Assembly (NCBI GenBank): GCA_022793195.1
Contig: JAAWCJ010000016.1
Location: forward strand, 124,001-188,000
Source: Lachnospiraceae bacterium
GTDB taxonomy: Bacteria; Bacillota; Clostridia; Lachnospirales; Lachnospiraceae
Direction of reading: 5' to 3'
Length of the DNA: 64,000 bases
How positions within the stretch are numbered: the first letter of the stretch is position 1; every line of letters begins with the position of its first letter. The notes beneath the pieces were generated by a model. The model searched no databases. It was not told the origin of the DNA and saw only the letters and a program-made list of their open reading frames with translations. Shown in pieces: positions 18,505-27,180 of the stretch. Position numbers and translations under genes: made by a program.

Positions 18505-18978
18505 ATGATGGACCATATAGACAGACAGATTGTCAGCATTTTACAGAAAAACGCCAGGACGCCGTTAAAGGTCATTGCGGAGAAAGCGTATCTTTCTTCT
18601 CCGGCAGTATCGGCCAGGATAGAGAGGCTGGAGAAGGCGGGGATTATTACCGGCTATTCTGCACGGGTCAATGTGGAGCGGCTGGGGTATCATATTATGG
18701 CATTTATAAATCTGGAAGTGCAGCCAAAGCAAAAGCATCAGTTTTACCCGTTTATCGAATCCTGTCCCAATGTATTGGAATGTAGCTGTGTTACAGGACA
18801 GTTTTCTATGCTGATCAAGGTGGCCTTTAAAAGTACCATGGAGTTAGATCAGTTTATCGGAAGGCTTCAGGATTACGGGAGGACCAGCACACAGATTGTA
18901 TTTTCCACTCCGGTGGGACCCAGGGGAATTCAGGTTCTTGAGGAGGAGGAAGAGTCTCACGGAGGGAAAGAAGAATGA
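18505..18978 (+). CDS. Lrp/AsnC-family transcriptional regulator
   Basis: 157 residues. An N-terminal AsnC-type winged HTH (DRQIVSILQKNARTPLKVIAEKAYLSSPAVSARIERLEKAGII) occupies about 4-50, followed by the RAM/AsnC effector-binding domain (about 65-145). Family members bind amino acids and act as octamers or dimers on target promoters. Two adjacent ATGs (18505 and 18508) are equally possible. The target is not evident; the next gene (DUF5662) overlaps the stop by 4 bases. Confidence 0.92.
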   Translation: MMDHIDRQIVSILQKNARTPLKVIAEKAYLSSPAVSARIERLEKAGIITGYSARVNVERLGYHIMAFINLEVQPKQKHQFYPFIESCPNVLECSCVTGQFSMLIKVAFKSTMELDQFIGRLQDYGRTSTQIVFSTPVGPRGIQVLEEEEESHGGKEE

Positions 18979-19517
18979 AAGCCTGGGAACATTTGAAAAC
19001 CATTACTCACCATAAAGGTGAAGTTATGAAAAATTGTTTTAAAGTGGGGATGTATAAACAGGGGCTTTTCCATGACTTGTCCAAATACAGCCCCCAGGAG
19101 TTTCTCACGGGCTGCAGGTATTACCAGGGGAATAGAAGCCCCAATGCGGCAGAGAGGGAGGAACGGGGATATTCTTCTGCCTGGCTTCACCACAAAGGGC
19201 GCAATAAGCATCATTTTGAATATTGGATGGATGTGGATTTGGACAGGGGGTATCAGATTGCCGGGATGAAGATGCCGGTGAAGTATGTCCTTGAGATGTT
19301 TATGGACCGGATCGCCGCTTCCAAAACGTATTTGCGGGATGCTTATACGGACAGAAGCCCGCTGGAATATTATAACCGGACAAAGGACGTCATGGTGATC
19401 CATCCGAAAACCAGGCGCCAGCTGGAAATCCTTCTTCGCATGTTGGCAAGGGACGGGGAGGAGAAGTCTTTCCAGTATATTAGGGAGCGTATCAGAGGGA
19501 AACATGCCTTAAAATAA
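18975..19517 (+). CDS. DUF5662 family protein
   Basis: 180 residues, rich in His and aromatic residues: HHKGEVMKNC, GLFHDLSKYSPQEF, WLHHKGRNKHHFEYW and DRIAASKTY. These match the DUF5662 family of Firmicutes as I recognise it; the conserved His/Asp pairs suggest a metal-dependent HD-like fold, but no activity is established. It is translationally coupled to the Lrp-type regulator (ATGA overlap). Confidence 0.75.
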   Translation: MKAWEHLKTITHHKGEVMKNCFKVGMYKQGLFHDLSKYSPQEFLTGCRYYQGNRSPNAAEREERGYSSAWLHHKGRNKHHFEYWMDVDLDRGYQIAGMKMPVKYVLEMFMDRIAASKTYLRDAYTDRSPLEYYNRTKDVMVIHPKTRRQLEILLRMLARDGEEKSFQYIRERIRGKHALK

Positions 19518-19528
19518 GGAGATTGAGT

Positions 19529-21508
19529 ATGGGAACATCCAGCAGCCCTATTGCGGCAGTACCGGAAGGGAAGATTTTAGACTTTATAACAAAAAGACTT
19601 GTAAATGACAACCCTGAAGAGTATGTGCGGCAGAATATAGAGAAGGCTTTAATCAGACAGTATAAATATTCAATTTTAGATTGTGAATCGGAATTTTCCA
19701 TTAAGGTAGGTTCTGCAAATAAACGGGCAGATGTCGTTGTGTTTGAGGCTGGCTCCTGCCACAAACAGGAAAATGCATTTATTTTAATTGAGACAAAAAA
19801 GGCAAAGACAAATCCCCATGGGAAGAAAGATGGAATCGAACAGTTAAAATCATATATGGCAGCATGTCTTAATGCCAAATATGGGTTATGGACCAATGGG
19901 GATGAGCGGTATTGTTTCGCAAAAAGAGAAAAAAATAGAAGTCTTTATTTTGAAGAAATCCCGGAAATCCCATCTTTTGGACAAACGGAAGAAAAATTAT
20001 ACCGTCCTCAAAGAAAGGATCTTCAAATTGCTACAGCGGACAATTTGATGTTTGCTTTTAGAAGGTGCCATAATTACATTGCCGGAAATTCTGGGCTGCA
20101 CAAAACAGATGCGTTCTGGGAGCTTTTGAAAGTAATATTTATTAAAATAGAAGATGAGAGGCTGGGGGATATGAATTTTTATGTTACCCCCAATGAATTA
20201 AAAAATTCTTCCTTTGCGGCGGCGGCAAAAAAACGCTTGCAGAAATTATTTACAGAAAAAGTGATTAATAAATACCCTACGATTTTTAACGTAGACGAGA
20301 CCAAGACGATTGAATTGTCGCCGGAAGTGCTTACCTATGTTGTTTCTCAGTTACAGGGGTATTCCTTACTTGCTTCACCGGTGGACGTGAAGGGAATTGC
20401 ATATGAAGAGATTGTCGGTTCTAATCTGCGCGGTGACCGTGGCGAATTCTTTACGCCAAGAAATGCATGTCGCATGGCAGTGGAAATGCTGGATCCTCAG
20501 CCGGGAGAAAAGGTTATTGATCCGGCGTGCGGTACAGGTGGATTTTTGATTACGGCGATGAACCATGCATTAAAGAAATTGCGGAAAAAAGAAGAAGGTT
20601 TATGGAGTGACAGTAAAAATCCTACTTCTTATGAAATGGAGGAATTATTTAGAAAAAGAACAGAGTATTTGTCCACTTGTGTTTACGGGATGGATATAAA
20701 TCCGTCACTTGTGCGTGCCGCGAAAATGAATATGGTTATGAATAACGACGGTTCTGGAGGATTATACAGAGAGAATAGTTTGGCGAATCCTCATACGTGG
20801 GCAGATGAGACAAATCATAAAATTAAATTAAATAGCTTTGATCTTATATTTACAAATCCTCCTTTTGGAGCCAATATTCTGATAGATGATGTAAATATTT
20901 TATCGCAATATGATCTGGCAGCAGTATGGGACAAACAGGAAAAGGAAAGGCTGGAAATACGGAAAGACAGGCTAAAAGAGCCGGTACTTCAAATAAATAT
21001 GCCGCCGGAGATTTTGTTTATTGAACGCTGCGTTCAATTATTGAAACCGGAAACCGGAAGAATGGCGATGGTCATTCCAAACGGAATATTAAATAATCCA
21101 TCTTTAGAATATGTCAGATGCTGGCTGCTACATAATGTACAGATTTTAGCAGTAGTTGATATGCAAAGAGATTTATTTCAGCCTGGTAATGATACTCAGA
21201 CATCAATGGTATTGATGCGTAAATTCAGTCAGGAGGAAAAAAAACTTGCAGAAGAAGAAAAAATTGATTATCCGATTTTTATGGCAGTGGCTGAAAAGAT
21301 TGGACATGATAAGAGAGGTGTTGCAATATATAAGAAAGATTCCCAGGGAAATGAGATTTTATCTGATCAGGCGAATCAGGAGGAATCCATTGATCCCATA
21401 ACGGGGGAAACTGTAATATATTCATCTGGTGTAAAAGAACGTTTGATTGACGATGATATGCCAACAGTTGTGGAAGCCTATAAAAAATGGCAGGTTGAAT
21501 ATTTATGA
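19529..21508 (+). CDS. Nuclease-methyltransferase fusion subunit of a BcgI-like restriction-modification system
   Basis: 659 residues from ATG 19529 (AAGGAG 7-8 bases upstream). Residues about 10-150 match the HsdR N-terminal PD-(D/E)xK nuclease domain: D68 in KRADVVVF and E88-x-K90 in LIETKKAK. Residues about 285-590 form the HsdM-type N6-adenine methylase, with FFTPRNACRMAVEM, SAM motif DPACGTGGF at 331-339 and the catalytic NPPF at 443-446. There is no DEAD/translocase domain here or nearby. The next gene is a specificity subunit and overlaps by 4 bases. Base composition is clearly AT-richer than the neighbours, which suggests horizontal transfer. Confidence 0.85.
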   Translation: MGTSSSPIAAVPEGKILDFITKRLVNDNPEEYVRQNIEKALIRQYKYSILDCESEFSIKVGSANKRADVVVFEAGSCHKQENAFILIETKKAKTNPHGKKDGIEQLKSYMAACLNAKYGLWTNGDERYCFAKREKNRSLYFEEIPEIPSFGQTEEKLYRPQRKDLQIATADNLMFAFRRCHNYIAGNSGLHKTDAFWELLKVIFIKIEDERLGDMNFYVTPNELKNSSFAAAAKKRLQKLFTEKVINKYPTIFNVDETKTIELSPEVLTYVVSQLQGYSLLASPVDVKGIAYEEIVGSNLRGDRGEFFTPRNACRMAVEMLDPQPGEKVIDPACGTGGFLITAMNHALKKLRKKEEGLWSDSKNPTSYEMEELFRKRTEYLSTCVYGMDINPSLVRAAKMNMVMNNDGSGGLYRENSLANPHTWADETNHKIKLNSFDLIFTNPPFGANILIDDVNILSQYDLAAVWDKQEKERLEIRKDRLKEPVLQINMPPEILFIERCVQLLKPETGRMAMVIPNGILNNPSLEYVRCWLLHNVQILAVVDMQRDLFQPGNDTQTSMVLMRKFSQEEKKLAEEEKIDYPIFMAVAEKIGHDKRGVAIYKKDSQGNEILSDQANQEESIDPITGETVIYSSGVKERLIDDDMPTVVEAYKKWQVEYL

Positions 21509-22869
21509 GAGTAGGGACAGTGTCGAAAAAGGACTTTACCAAAAACAGTCGGCTGGACTCCTCCTATTACTTATCTGATGGAGCGGCGGCAGAGCGATTA
21601 GTAAATTCTTTTTTAAAACAGGGGAAATATATCCAATTAGGAGATAAAAAAATCGCCACGATCTGGCAGCCCAATCGTAATATCATTGCATATGCGGGAG
21701 AGGGGGAGGAGTATGTCCCCTATATACAGCCGTATGATATTTTAGAATATCTGCCGGAAGAGCGTTCCAGATTGTCAATACATAAAAATGATATAAATTC
21801 ATTGCGGGTAACAGAGGGGACTATTTTACAGACTTGTTCTGGCAGAAATTTAGGGCCCCTTGCGATTGCCGATAAATACATAGAGAGATTTGTATTGGGC
21901 AGTGATTTAATCAGGATCAATATTGAAAATGCACGTACAAGATATTATGTATATGCTTTTTTGAATACGGGAATTGGTCAGGCATTACTTCATTCCAGCA
22001 AGACTGGTTCTGTAATTGACCATTTAAGTATAAAAGATATAGAAAAAATAAGAATTCCTTTAGTAGCCGAGAAAGATATTGATGAAATTGTGGAAAAGAT
22101 AAAAGATTCAGTTTTTATATTTTCTGCAGCACGAGATAAGTTATATGGTTTGAAAAAGAAGTATATTGAAGCAGTCGGTGTGTACAGGGAAAAGGTTTCT
22201 TTAGCAGAAGGATGGAGCTGCAGTTTCAGGAATATTCGTGGGAAAAAGAGAATTGATGCGGCTTATTATGAGCCGGCGATTGAAAGAGCAGTGGAAAAAA
22301 TTAAGAATCATGGCGGTGTAAGATTATCAGATGTGGCTGAAGTGATAAAGCCAAGCGGGAGATATAAAACGAATTATGTTGGAAAAGAATATGGAAAGCC
22401 ACTTCTTTCTGGCAGGCAGTTATTACAAAACCAGATTGTCGGGATGAAATATCTGCCATTTAGTTCTACTTCAAGTTATAAAAAATTCCAGTTGAAAGAA
22501 AACGATATCGCATATCCTGCTGATGGAAGAGTAGAAGGGCGGCTTGGAACTCCAGTTTATATCTCTAAAAGCAGGAAAGGGTGGTATGCCAGTGGGCATA
22601 TCGGCAGAATAAAAGCACGTGAAGGTATTGCTCCGGGGTATTTATATATGGCAATGCTGCATCCCGCGGTTCAGGCACAAATATCTTCGATTGCATGTGG
22701 CTCCGTAGTAGACGCTGTATATGCAGAAGATATGGAGCAAATAATAATTCCTGAAAAAATAGAATTTCCATATGAACAGGTTGGAGAGGCCTGGAATATG
22801 TTTGATCGGGCCGATCAATTAAAAATAGAAGCCTGTTCAAAGCTGTCCAAATTATTGAAAGAGAAATAA
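21505..22869 (+). CDS. Restriction-modification specificity (S) subunit
   Basis: 454 residues with two target-recognition halves: the first includes ILQTCSGRNLGPLAI and ends at a helical spacer (KSVF-type segment near KIKDSVFIFSAARDKLYGLKKKY), and the second starts near GVRLSDVAEVIKPSGRYKTNY. The repeated SxSVIDHL/IEKIRIP and VVDAVYAEDMEQIIIPE segments end each half, the usual HsdS layout. It would give DNA-sequence specificity to the fusion subunit just upstream. Low GC matches that gene and differs from the flanks. Confidence 0.85.
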   Translation: MRVGTVSKKDFTKNSRLDSSYYLSDGAAAERLVNSFLKQGKYIQLGDKKIATIWQPNRNIIAYAGEGEEYVPYIQPYDILEYLPEERSRLSIHKNDINSLRVTEGTILQTCSGRNLGPLAIADKYIERFVLGSDLIRINIENARTRYYVYAFLNTGIGQALLHSSKTGSVIDHLSIKDIEKIRIPLVAEKDIDEIVEKIKDSVFIFSAARDKLYGLKKKYIEAVGVYREKVSLAEGWSCSFRNIRGKKRIDAAYYEPAIERAVEKIKNHGGVRLSDVAEVIKPSGRYKTNYVGKEYGKPLLSGRQLLQNQIVGMKYLPFSSTSSYKKFQLKENDIAYPADGRVEGRLGTPVYISKSRKGWYASGHIGRIKAREGIAPGYLYMAMLHPAVQAQISSIACGSVVDAVYAEDMEQIIIPEKIEFPYEQVGEAWNMFDRADQLKIEACSKLSKLLKEK

Positions 22870-22887
22870 CAGAGAATTTTGAAGATG

Positions 22888-22909
22888 CCAGGTTCCAGAG
22901 AGAACCTGG
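22888..22909. other. Perfect 8-bp hairpin after the RM genes
   Basis: CCAGGTTC and GAACCTGG around a 6-base loop, 18 bases after the S-subunit stop. There is no following T-run, so it is either a processing or pausing hairpin, or a poor terminator. Confidence 0.5.
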
Positions 22910-22944
22910 TGACAGAAACAGAAAACCGTGTTAGAATATAAAAT

Positions 22945-23511
22945 ATGACAGAGAAGAAGAAAATACAAATCGAAAAACAGCTTTTGGAATTTCCACTTGC
23001 CCAGTATACATATATCCGTTGGGAAGAGCTTGTGTTTTCAGAACAAGTACGCCATATTTGCGAGACAGAATGTCCAAGGTATGGTACTTCCTGGGCCTGC
23101 CCTCCGGCGGTGGGGACTGTGGAGGAATGTCGGGAAAAGTGCCGTCCCTATGAGGAGGGTTTTTTGTTCACCAGTTTTTCCGAAGTGCTGGATATTGAAG
23201 ATCTGGAGGGGACTTTGGCTTTCCGGGCGGCCCATGAAGAGATGACGAGGCAGATTTGTGGGATTTTCAGAGAGCAAGGCTTTGAAGTCATGGCCCTTTC
23301 CACAGAGTCCTGCGCCATCTGCGAGACATGCGCTTATCCGAAAGCTCCCTGCCGTCATCCGGAGAAAATGTTTCCCTGTGTGGAAAGCTATGGCATCCTG
23401 GTGACAGACCTGGCGGAGAAGTATGGCATAGAGTTTATGTATGGCGGAAACGTGGTAACCTGGTTCAGCCTGCTTTTCTTTAAGGAGAAGGATCATGAAA
23501 AAGTATTTTAA
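22945..23511 (+). CDS. DUF2284 Cys-rich metal-binding protein
   Basis: 188 residues with many cysteines: CETECPRYGTSWACPP near residue 35 and CAICETCAYPKAPC plus MFPCVESYG in the C-terminal half. This is the pattern of DUF2284 (predicted metal-binding protein), common in anaerobes; iron-sulfur binding is probable but the reaction is unknown. The 3' end overlaps the next gene by 17 bases. GC returns to the level of the housekeeping genes. Confidence 0.85.
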   Translation: MTEKKKIQIEKQLLEFPLAQYTYIRWEELVFSEQVRHICETECPRYGTSWACPPAVGTVEECREKCRPYEEGFLFTSFSEVLDIEDLEGTLAFRAAHEEMTRQICGIFREQGFEVMALSTESCAICETCAYPKAPCRHPEKMFPCVESYGILVTDLAEKYGIEFMYGGNVVTWFSLLFFKEKDHEKVF

Positions 23512-24571
23512 AATTGGCCTGGATGTGGATGATATCCTGTTCTCCTGCAATGAATACGCTGTGGCGTTGGCAAATGAAGAATATGGTTTTGTGCCGCCCA
23601 TGACCTTGGAGGAGGTCCAGTCCTGGGGAAAGACAGGAAAGCGGACAGATGTGCTTTTGGATTATTATCAGAGAGAAGAGTTTGTGAAAAACCAGCCGCT
23701 TCTTCCGGGGGCAAAAGAGTTTGTGAAGGAGCTTTCTAAGCGGGCGGAAGTGTTTTTCGTGACAGCCCTTCCGCCGAAACTGATGGGAATTCGGGCGGCC
23801 AGGCTCATGGAAGCATTTCCCATGGTGCCGGGAGAGAATATTATGATGGGTTTTCGCAAAGAGCTTGTAAATATGGACATGCTTCTGGATGACGGCGGCC
23901 ACAATATTTCCGCTTCCAGTTCCGCATATCCGGTGCTGATGCGAAAACCATGGAACCGTCATATGACCGGCTGTATTTCCGTAAATAATTATGAAGAATT
24001 TCTGACATTTACAGATATTTTGATGAACCAGGCTGCTTATCAGTGGGAAGAGCGGGAAGAAGGCCGTGTCATAGCCCTCGTAGGTCCGTCCGGTTCTGGA
24101 AAAACAGAAATCATGGAGGAGCTGGTCAAAGGAGGAAAAGCCCTCCGCGCCAGATCTTATACCACCAGAAGGCGGAAAAACGGCGAGGAGGAGGAAGCGT
24201 ATCATTTTGTCACCCCGGAGGAATTTGACCGATTGGAACAGGCAGGGCAGTTTTTTGAGACCACCCGCTATGCAAGAAACAGCTATGGCAGTATGATAAA
24301 GGACATCCGTGGGATTCTGGAGACAGGAAAAGATGCGGTGATGGCGGTGGATATCTGCGGAGGGATTGCCCTGAAGCGGGCGTTTAAAAAGCAGGCGCTC
24401 CTTGCTTTTACGGAGAGGCCGAAAGAGGAGCTGATTGCCGCTATTTTGGAGCGGGATTGCCCCAGGGAAGAAAAGATAAAGAGGATTTTGTCCCTGGATG
24501 TGGAGCTTCGCAATGAAGAATTCTGCGATATCACCATCCACGGATTGAAAGATTTACAGAAATTTGGATAA
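23495..24571 (+). CDS. 5'(3')-deoxyribonucleotidase-like HAD domain fused to guanylate kinase domain
   Basis: 358 residues. The N-terminal 180 residues start with the HAD nucleophile box LDVDDIL (D10, D12), have FVTALPP as motif II and a DDGGHN acid motif, which resembles the NT5C/YorS deoxynucleotidase group. Residues about 190-358 are a guanylate-kinase domain: P-loop GPSGSGKT at 197-204, then SYTTRRRK with the GMP-site segment EEEEAYHFV. One protein therefore combines a likely (d)NMP phosphatase with a likely (d)GMP kinase. The lid region looks shorter than in Gmk. Actual activity of either half is inferred only. Confidence 0.8.
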   Translation: MKKYFKIGLDVDDILFSCNEYAVALANEEYGFVPPMTLEEVQSWGKTGKRTDVLLDYYQREEFVKNQPLLPGAKEFVKELSKRAEVFFVTALPPKLMGIRAARLMEAFPMVPGENIMMGFRKELVNMDMLLDDGGHNISASSSAYPVLMRKPWNRHMTGCISVNNYEEFLTFTDILMNQAAYQWEEREEGRVIALVGPSGSGKTEIMEELVKGGKALRARSYTTRRRKNGEEEEAYHFVTPEEFDRLEQAGQFFETTRYARNSYGSMIKDIRGILETGKDAVMAVDICGGIALKRAFKKQALLAFTERPKEELIAAILERDCPREEKIKRILSLDVELRNEEFCDITIHGLKDLQKFG

Positions 24572-24595
24572 AGAAACGAAGAAAGAGAGACAAAT

Positions 24596-25615
24596 ATGGC
24601 AAACAGAAATGGCAAGTGCCCTAAATGCGGAGGGGAATTGAGTATTCCCGAAGAACTTGAAAAATTTTCCTGCATGTACTGCGGCGCAGTCCTTGCGCAG
24701 GAGGAGCTGGTGGTCCTGCGGGAGAAAAAGGAAGAGAACCCTCTTGACGATGTACTGGAGAAGCTGTATGAGAATGGAGACCCAAAAGCGGAGGACTTGA
24801 TTGAACAGATGTTGGAGCTGGACCAATACAGCCCGAAGGCCAATGAGATTTACGCAAGGCTCCATTTTAATGAGATTTTGTTGGAACACCTGGATTCCAT
24901 GAGCCATTTCAGCCGTTCAGAGTATCCGGCTTATTTTGACAGATATAAAAACCAGTGCCGTCCGGTGTTGGAAACGGTGGACCGGTACGCGATGGCGGCA
25001 GAAGACAGGGGAGATGGGCTTATGCATGAGCTGGCGGCAGCTTTGATGAAAGCCATTGATGATATGGTGGCGGCGGATGCTTCCCTTCGGACAAAGAGCG
25101 CCCGCTCCATAAAGCAGGATCATTATAAGACGATTCTCGCTGTCTATACGGTGCCCATGGTACAGGAGCTGAAGCTTTCCATCGGGGGCCGCCTGGCAGA
25201 TATCCTGGTGGAAGAATGGATAGCCTCCCATCCCAAATCAAAGCTTGTGAAGGGGAATTATGAGGAAATGGTGACAGGTTTCCGCAAAGGAAAGCTGTGT
25301 TTTATCACAACAGCTGTCTGCGGGTCTTTTGGAAAGCCGGATAATTGCTATGAGCTTACCAGCTTTCGGAAATTCCGGGATACGTATATGCTTAAGACAA
25401 AGGAGGGGGAGGCCTTAGTGGAAGAATACTATGACGTAGCCCCTGCCATTGTCACCTGTATTGATATGGAAGCGGATTCGGCCAGTGTTTATAAATCCAT
25501 ATGGAACCGGTGGCTGTCTCCCTGTCTTTCCGATATGGAGTCAGGAAGGGCGGAGCTTTGCGAAGCGAGGTACAAAGAGATGGTGCTGGACTTAAGAAAG
25601 CGGTATTTGTCATAA
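24596..25615 (+). CDS. Zinc-ribbon protein with CFI-box C-terminal domain
   Basis: 339 residues. An N-terminal zinc ribbon uses C8, C11, C26 and C29 (CPKC ... CMYC). A helical middle region of about 180 residues has no recognised fold. Residues 235-242 are CFITTAVC, followed by LTSFRKFRDTYML, the signature of CFI-box-CTERM proteins. The function of that box is unknown. The gene is 24 bases after the nucleotidase-kinase fusion and shares its orientation. Confidence 0.75.
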   Translation: MANRNGKCPKCGGELSIPEELEKFSCMYCGAVLAQEELVVLREKKEENPLDDVLEKLYENGDPKAEDLIEQMLELDQYSPKANEIYARLHFNEILLEHLDSMSHFSRSEYPAYFDRYKNQCRPVLETVDRYAMAAEDRGDGLMHELAAALMKAIDDMVAADASLRTKSARSIKQDHYKTILAVYTVPMVQELKLSIGGRLADILVEEWIASHPKSKLVKGNYEEMVTGFRKGKLCFITTAVCGSFGKPDNCYELTSFRKFRDTYMLKTKEGEALVEEYYDVAPAIVTCIDMEADSASVYKSIWNRWLSPCLSDMESGRAELCEARYKEMVLDLRKRYLS

Positions 25616-25678
25616 AGGCTTCCCCGACAGAAGGATGAAGAAAAAGTAGAAAGAAATAATAGAATAGTTCATAGAAAT

Positions 25679-25743
25679 AATCGCCATAGAGTGAGAAAAT
25701 GGTCACAGTAGTGAATCATATCTTATAATATGGCGATTTTTTT
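25679..25743 (+). terminator. Long-loop hairpin with T-run upstream of the symporter gene
   Basis: AATCGCCATA (25679-25688) pairs perfectly with TATGGCGATT (25729-25738), followed by a run of seven T to 25743. The loop is 40 bases, longer than in a simple terminator, and a TATAAT (25724-25729) touches the right stem. It may terminate the CFI-box operon and also carry the symporter promoter. Confidence 0.55.
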
Positions 25744-25794
25744 ATTGAAGAGGAAATTTTAAAATCTGCCATGGGCGAGGAAAGGAGAATGAGT

Positions 25795-27057
25795 ATGGAA
25801 ACAAGAAAAGAGAAACGGCGGCTTCATTTTTCAGTAAAGGTGATGATTGGTCTTTTACTTGGTATCATAGCCGGAATTGCTTTCCAGTGGAAGCCGGACA
25901 TTGCAAATACTTATATTAAACCTTTTGGGAATCTCTATCTGAATGCCATAAAAATGTTAATTGTGCCACTGGTATTCAGCTCCATCGTTATGGGAGCCTG
26001 CGGCCTGGGGGACGTAAAGAAATTTGGGCGGATTGGATTGAAAACCATGGCGGTTTATATGGTTACAACATTCTTTGCGGCGGCCATCGGCGTTATTCTT
26101 GCAAATCTTGCAAACATCGGCCATGGCCTGGAACTGGCCACAGGGCAGGCGGTGGAGGTTTCTGAAGCGCCCAACATTATTGATACCATTATCAATATTA
26201 TCCCCGGGAATCCCATTAAAGCCATGGCAGATGGAAATATGCTGCAGATCATCGCATTCGCCCTGTTTATCGGGGCCGGGATTGTCATGGTAGGAAAAAA
26301 AGCACAGCCGGTTATGGACTTTTTTGACGGATTCGCAGATATTATGTATAAAATCACAGATGTCATTATGAAGTTTACTCCTTATGCGGTGTTTGCACTG
26401 ATCTGCCCGACGATTGCTTCCAATGGGATGGATGTGCTTCTTCCGCTCCTGAGTTTTGTACTGGTGGTATGGTTCGGTTTTTTGATTCATCTTATTTTCG
26501 TATATTTTACAGGTATCAAGGTGTTGGTCAAAATGGGGCCCATGAAATTCATTAAAGCAGCCTGGGAAGCAATCGTTGTCTCTTTTACCACCTGCTCCAG
26601 CTCCGCCACCCTTCCTGTCACCATGGAATGTGGTAGGAAGCTTGGAATCTCCCTGCCGGTGAGAAGTTTTACACTGCCGCTGGGGGCGACCGTCAATATG
26701 GACGGTGGAGCCATTTACCAGGGGATTACGGCGGTGTTTGTGGCAAATCTTTTTGGAATCCATCTGACCATCAGCCAGCAGATTATGATTGTGGCCACGG
26801 CAGTATTGGCTTCTGTGGGAACAGCAGGTGTGGCGGGCGCCAGTATTATTATGCTGGGAACCGTATTGAGCTCCGTGGGGCTTCCCCTGGAGGGGATTGC
26901 CATTGTGGCAGGTGTGGATAAACTGATTGATATGCCCAGGACTTCCATTAATATCATAGGCGACCTTATGTGTTCCGCATTTGTGGCACGGACAGAGGGA
27001 GAACTGGATATGGAAGCGGCAGAGGCAGAACAGGGAGATGGGGACGGGCAGTTATAA
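25795..27057 (+). CDS. Dicarboxylate/amino acid:cation symporter (DAACS family)
   Basis: 420 residues from ATG 25795, 7 bases after AAAGGAG; the in-frame ATGs at 25771 and 25789 are less well placed. About eight membrane helices are followed by the family signatures: the serine-rich TCSSSATLPVT hairpin, NMDGGAIYQG, the second re-entrant GTAGVAGAS, and DMPRTSINIIGD, which binds substrate and cation. Members import glutamate, aspartate, serine/threonine or C4-dicarboxylates with Na+ or H+. The substrate cannot be chosen from sequence. Confidence 0.93.
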   Translation: METRKEKRRLHFSVKVMIGLLLGIIAGIAFQWKPDIANTYIKPFGNLYLNAIKMLIVPLVFSSIVMGACGLGDVKKFGRIGLKTMAVYMVTTFFAAAIGVILANLANIGHGLELATGQAVEVSEAPNIIDTIINIIPGNPIKAMADGNMLQIIAFALFIGAGIVMVGKKAQPVMDFFDGFADIMYKITDVIMKFTPYAVFALICPTIASNGMDVLLPLLSFVLVVWFGFLIHLIFVYFTGIKVLVKMGPMKFIKAAWEAIVVSFTTCSSSATLPVTMECGRKLGISLPVRSFTLPLGATVNMDGGAIYQGITAVFVANLFGIHLTISQQIMIVATAVLASVGTAGVAGASIIMLGTVLSSVGLPLEGIAIVAGVDKLIDMPRTSINIIGDLMCSAFVARTEGELDMEAAEAEQGDGDGQL

Positions 27058-27180
27058 AAGGCGGTCTGCGTGATTTGTTCAATAAAACGGTGGGCTGGTT
27101 CCTAGAAAGCAGCCGGATTTCATGGGATAATGCCTTACGCCAAGTGAAATTTGCCCAATCAGATAAGGAGGAACGAAATC

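Noticed and set aside
18426-18785. Plus-strand frame of 119 codons overlapping the Lrp-type gene
   Set aside because: It begins before the promoter's predicted start site and has no family motif, while the overlapping frame is a clear AsnC-family protein.
19529-22869. Classical Type I restriction system
   Set aside because: No HsdR translocase gene is present; the nuclease domain is fused to the methylase instead.
23480-24541. Minus-strand open frame of 353 codons opposite the nucleotidase-kinase fusion
   Set aside because: Translation is rich in His/Cys/Phe with no known motif; the plus strand has two recognised domains.
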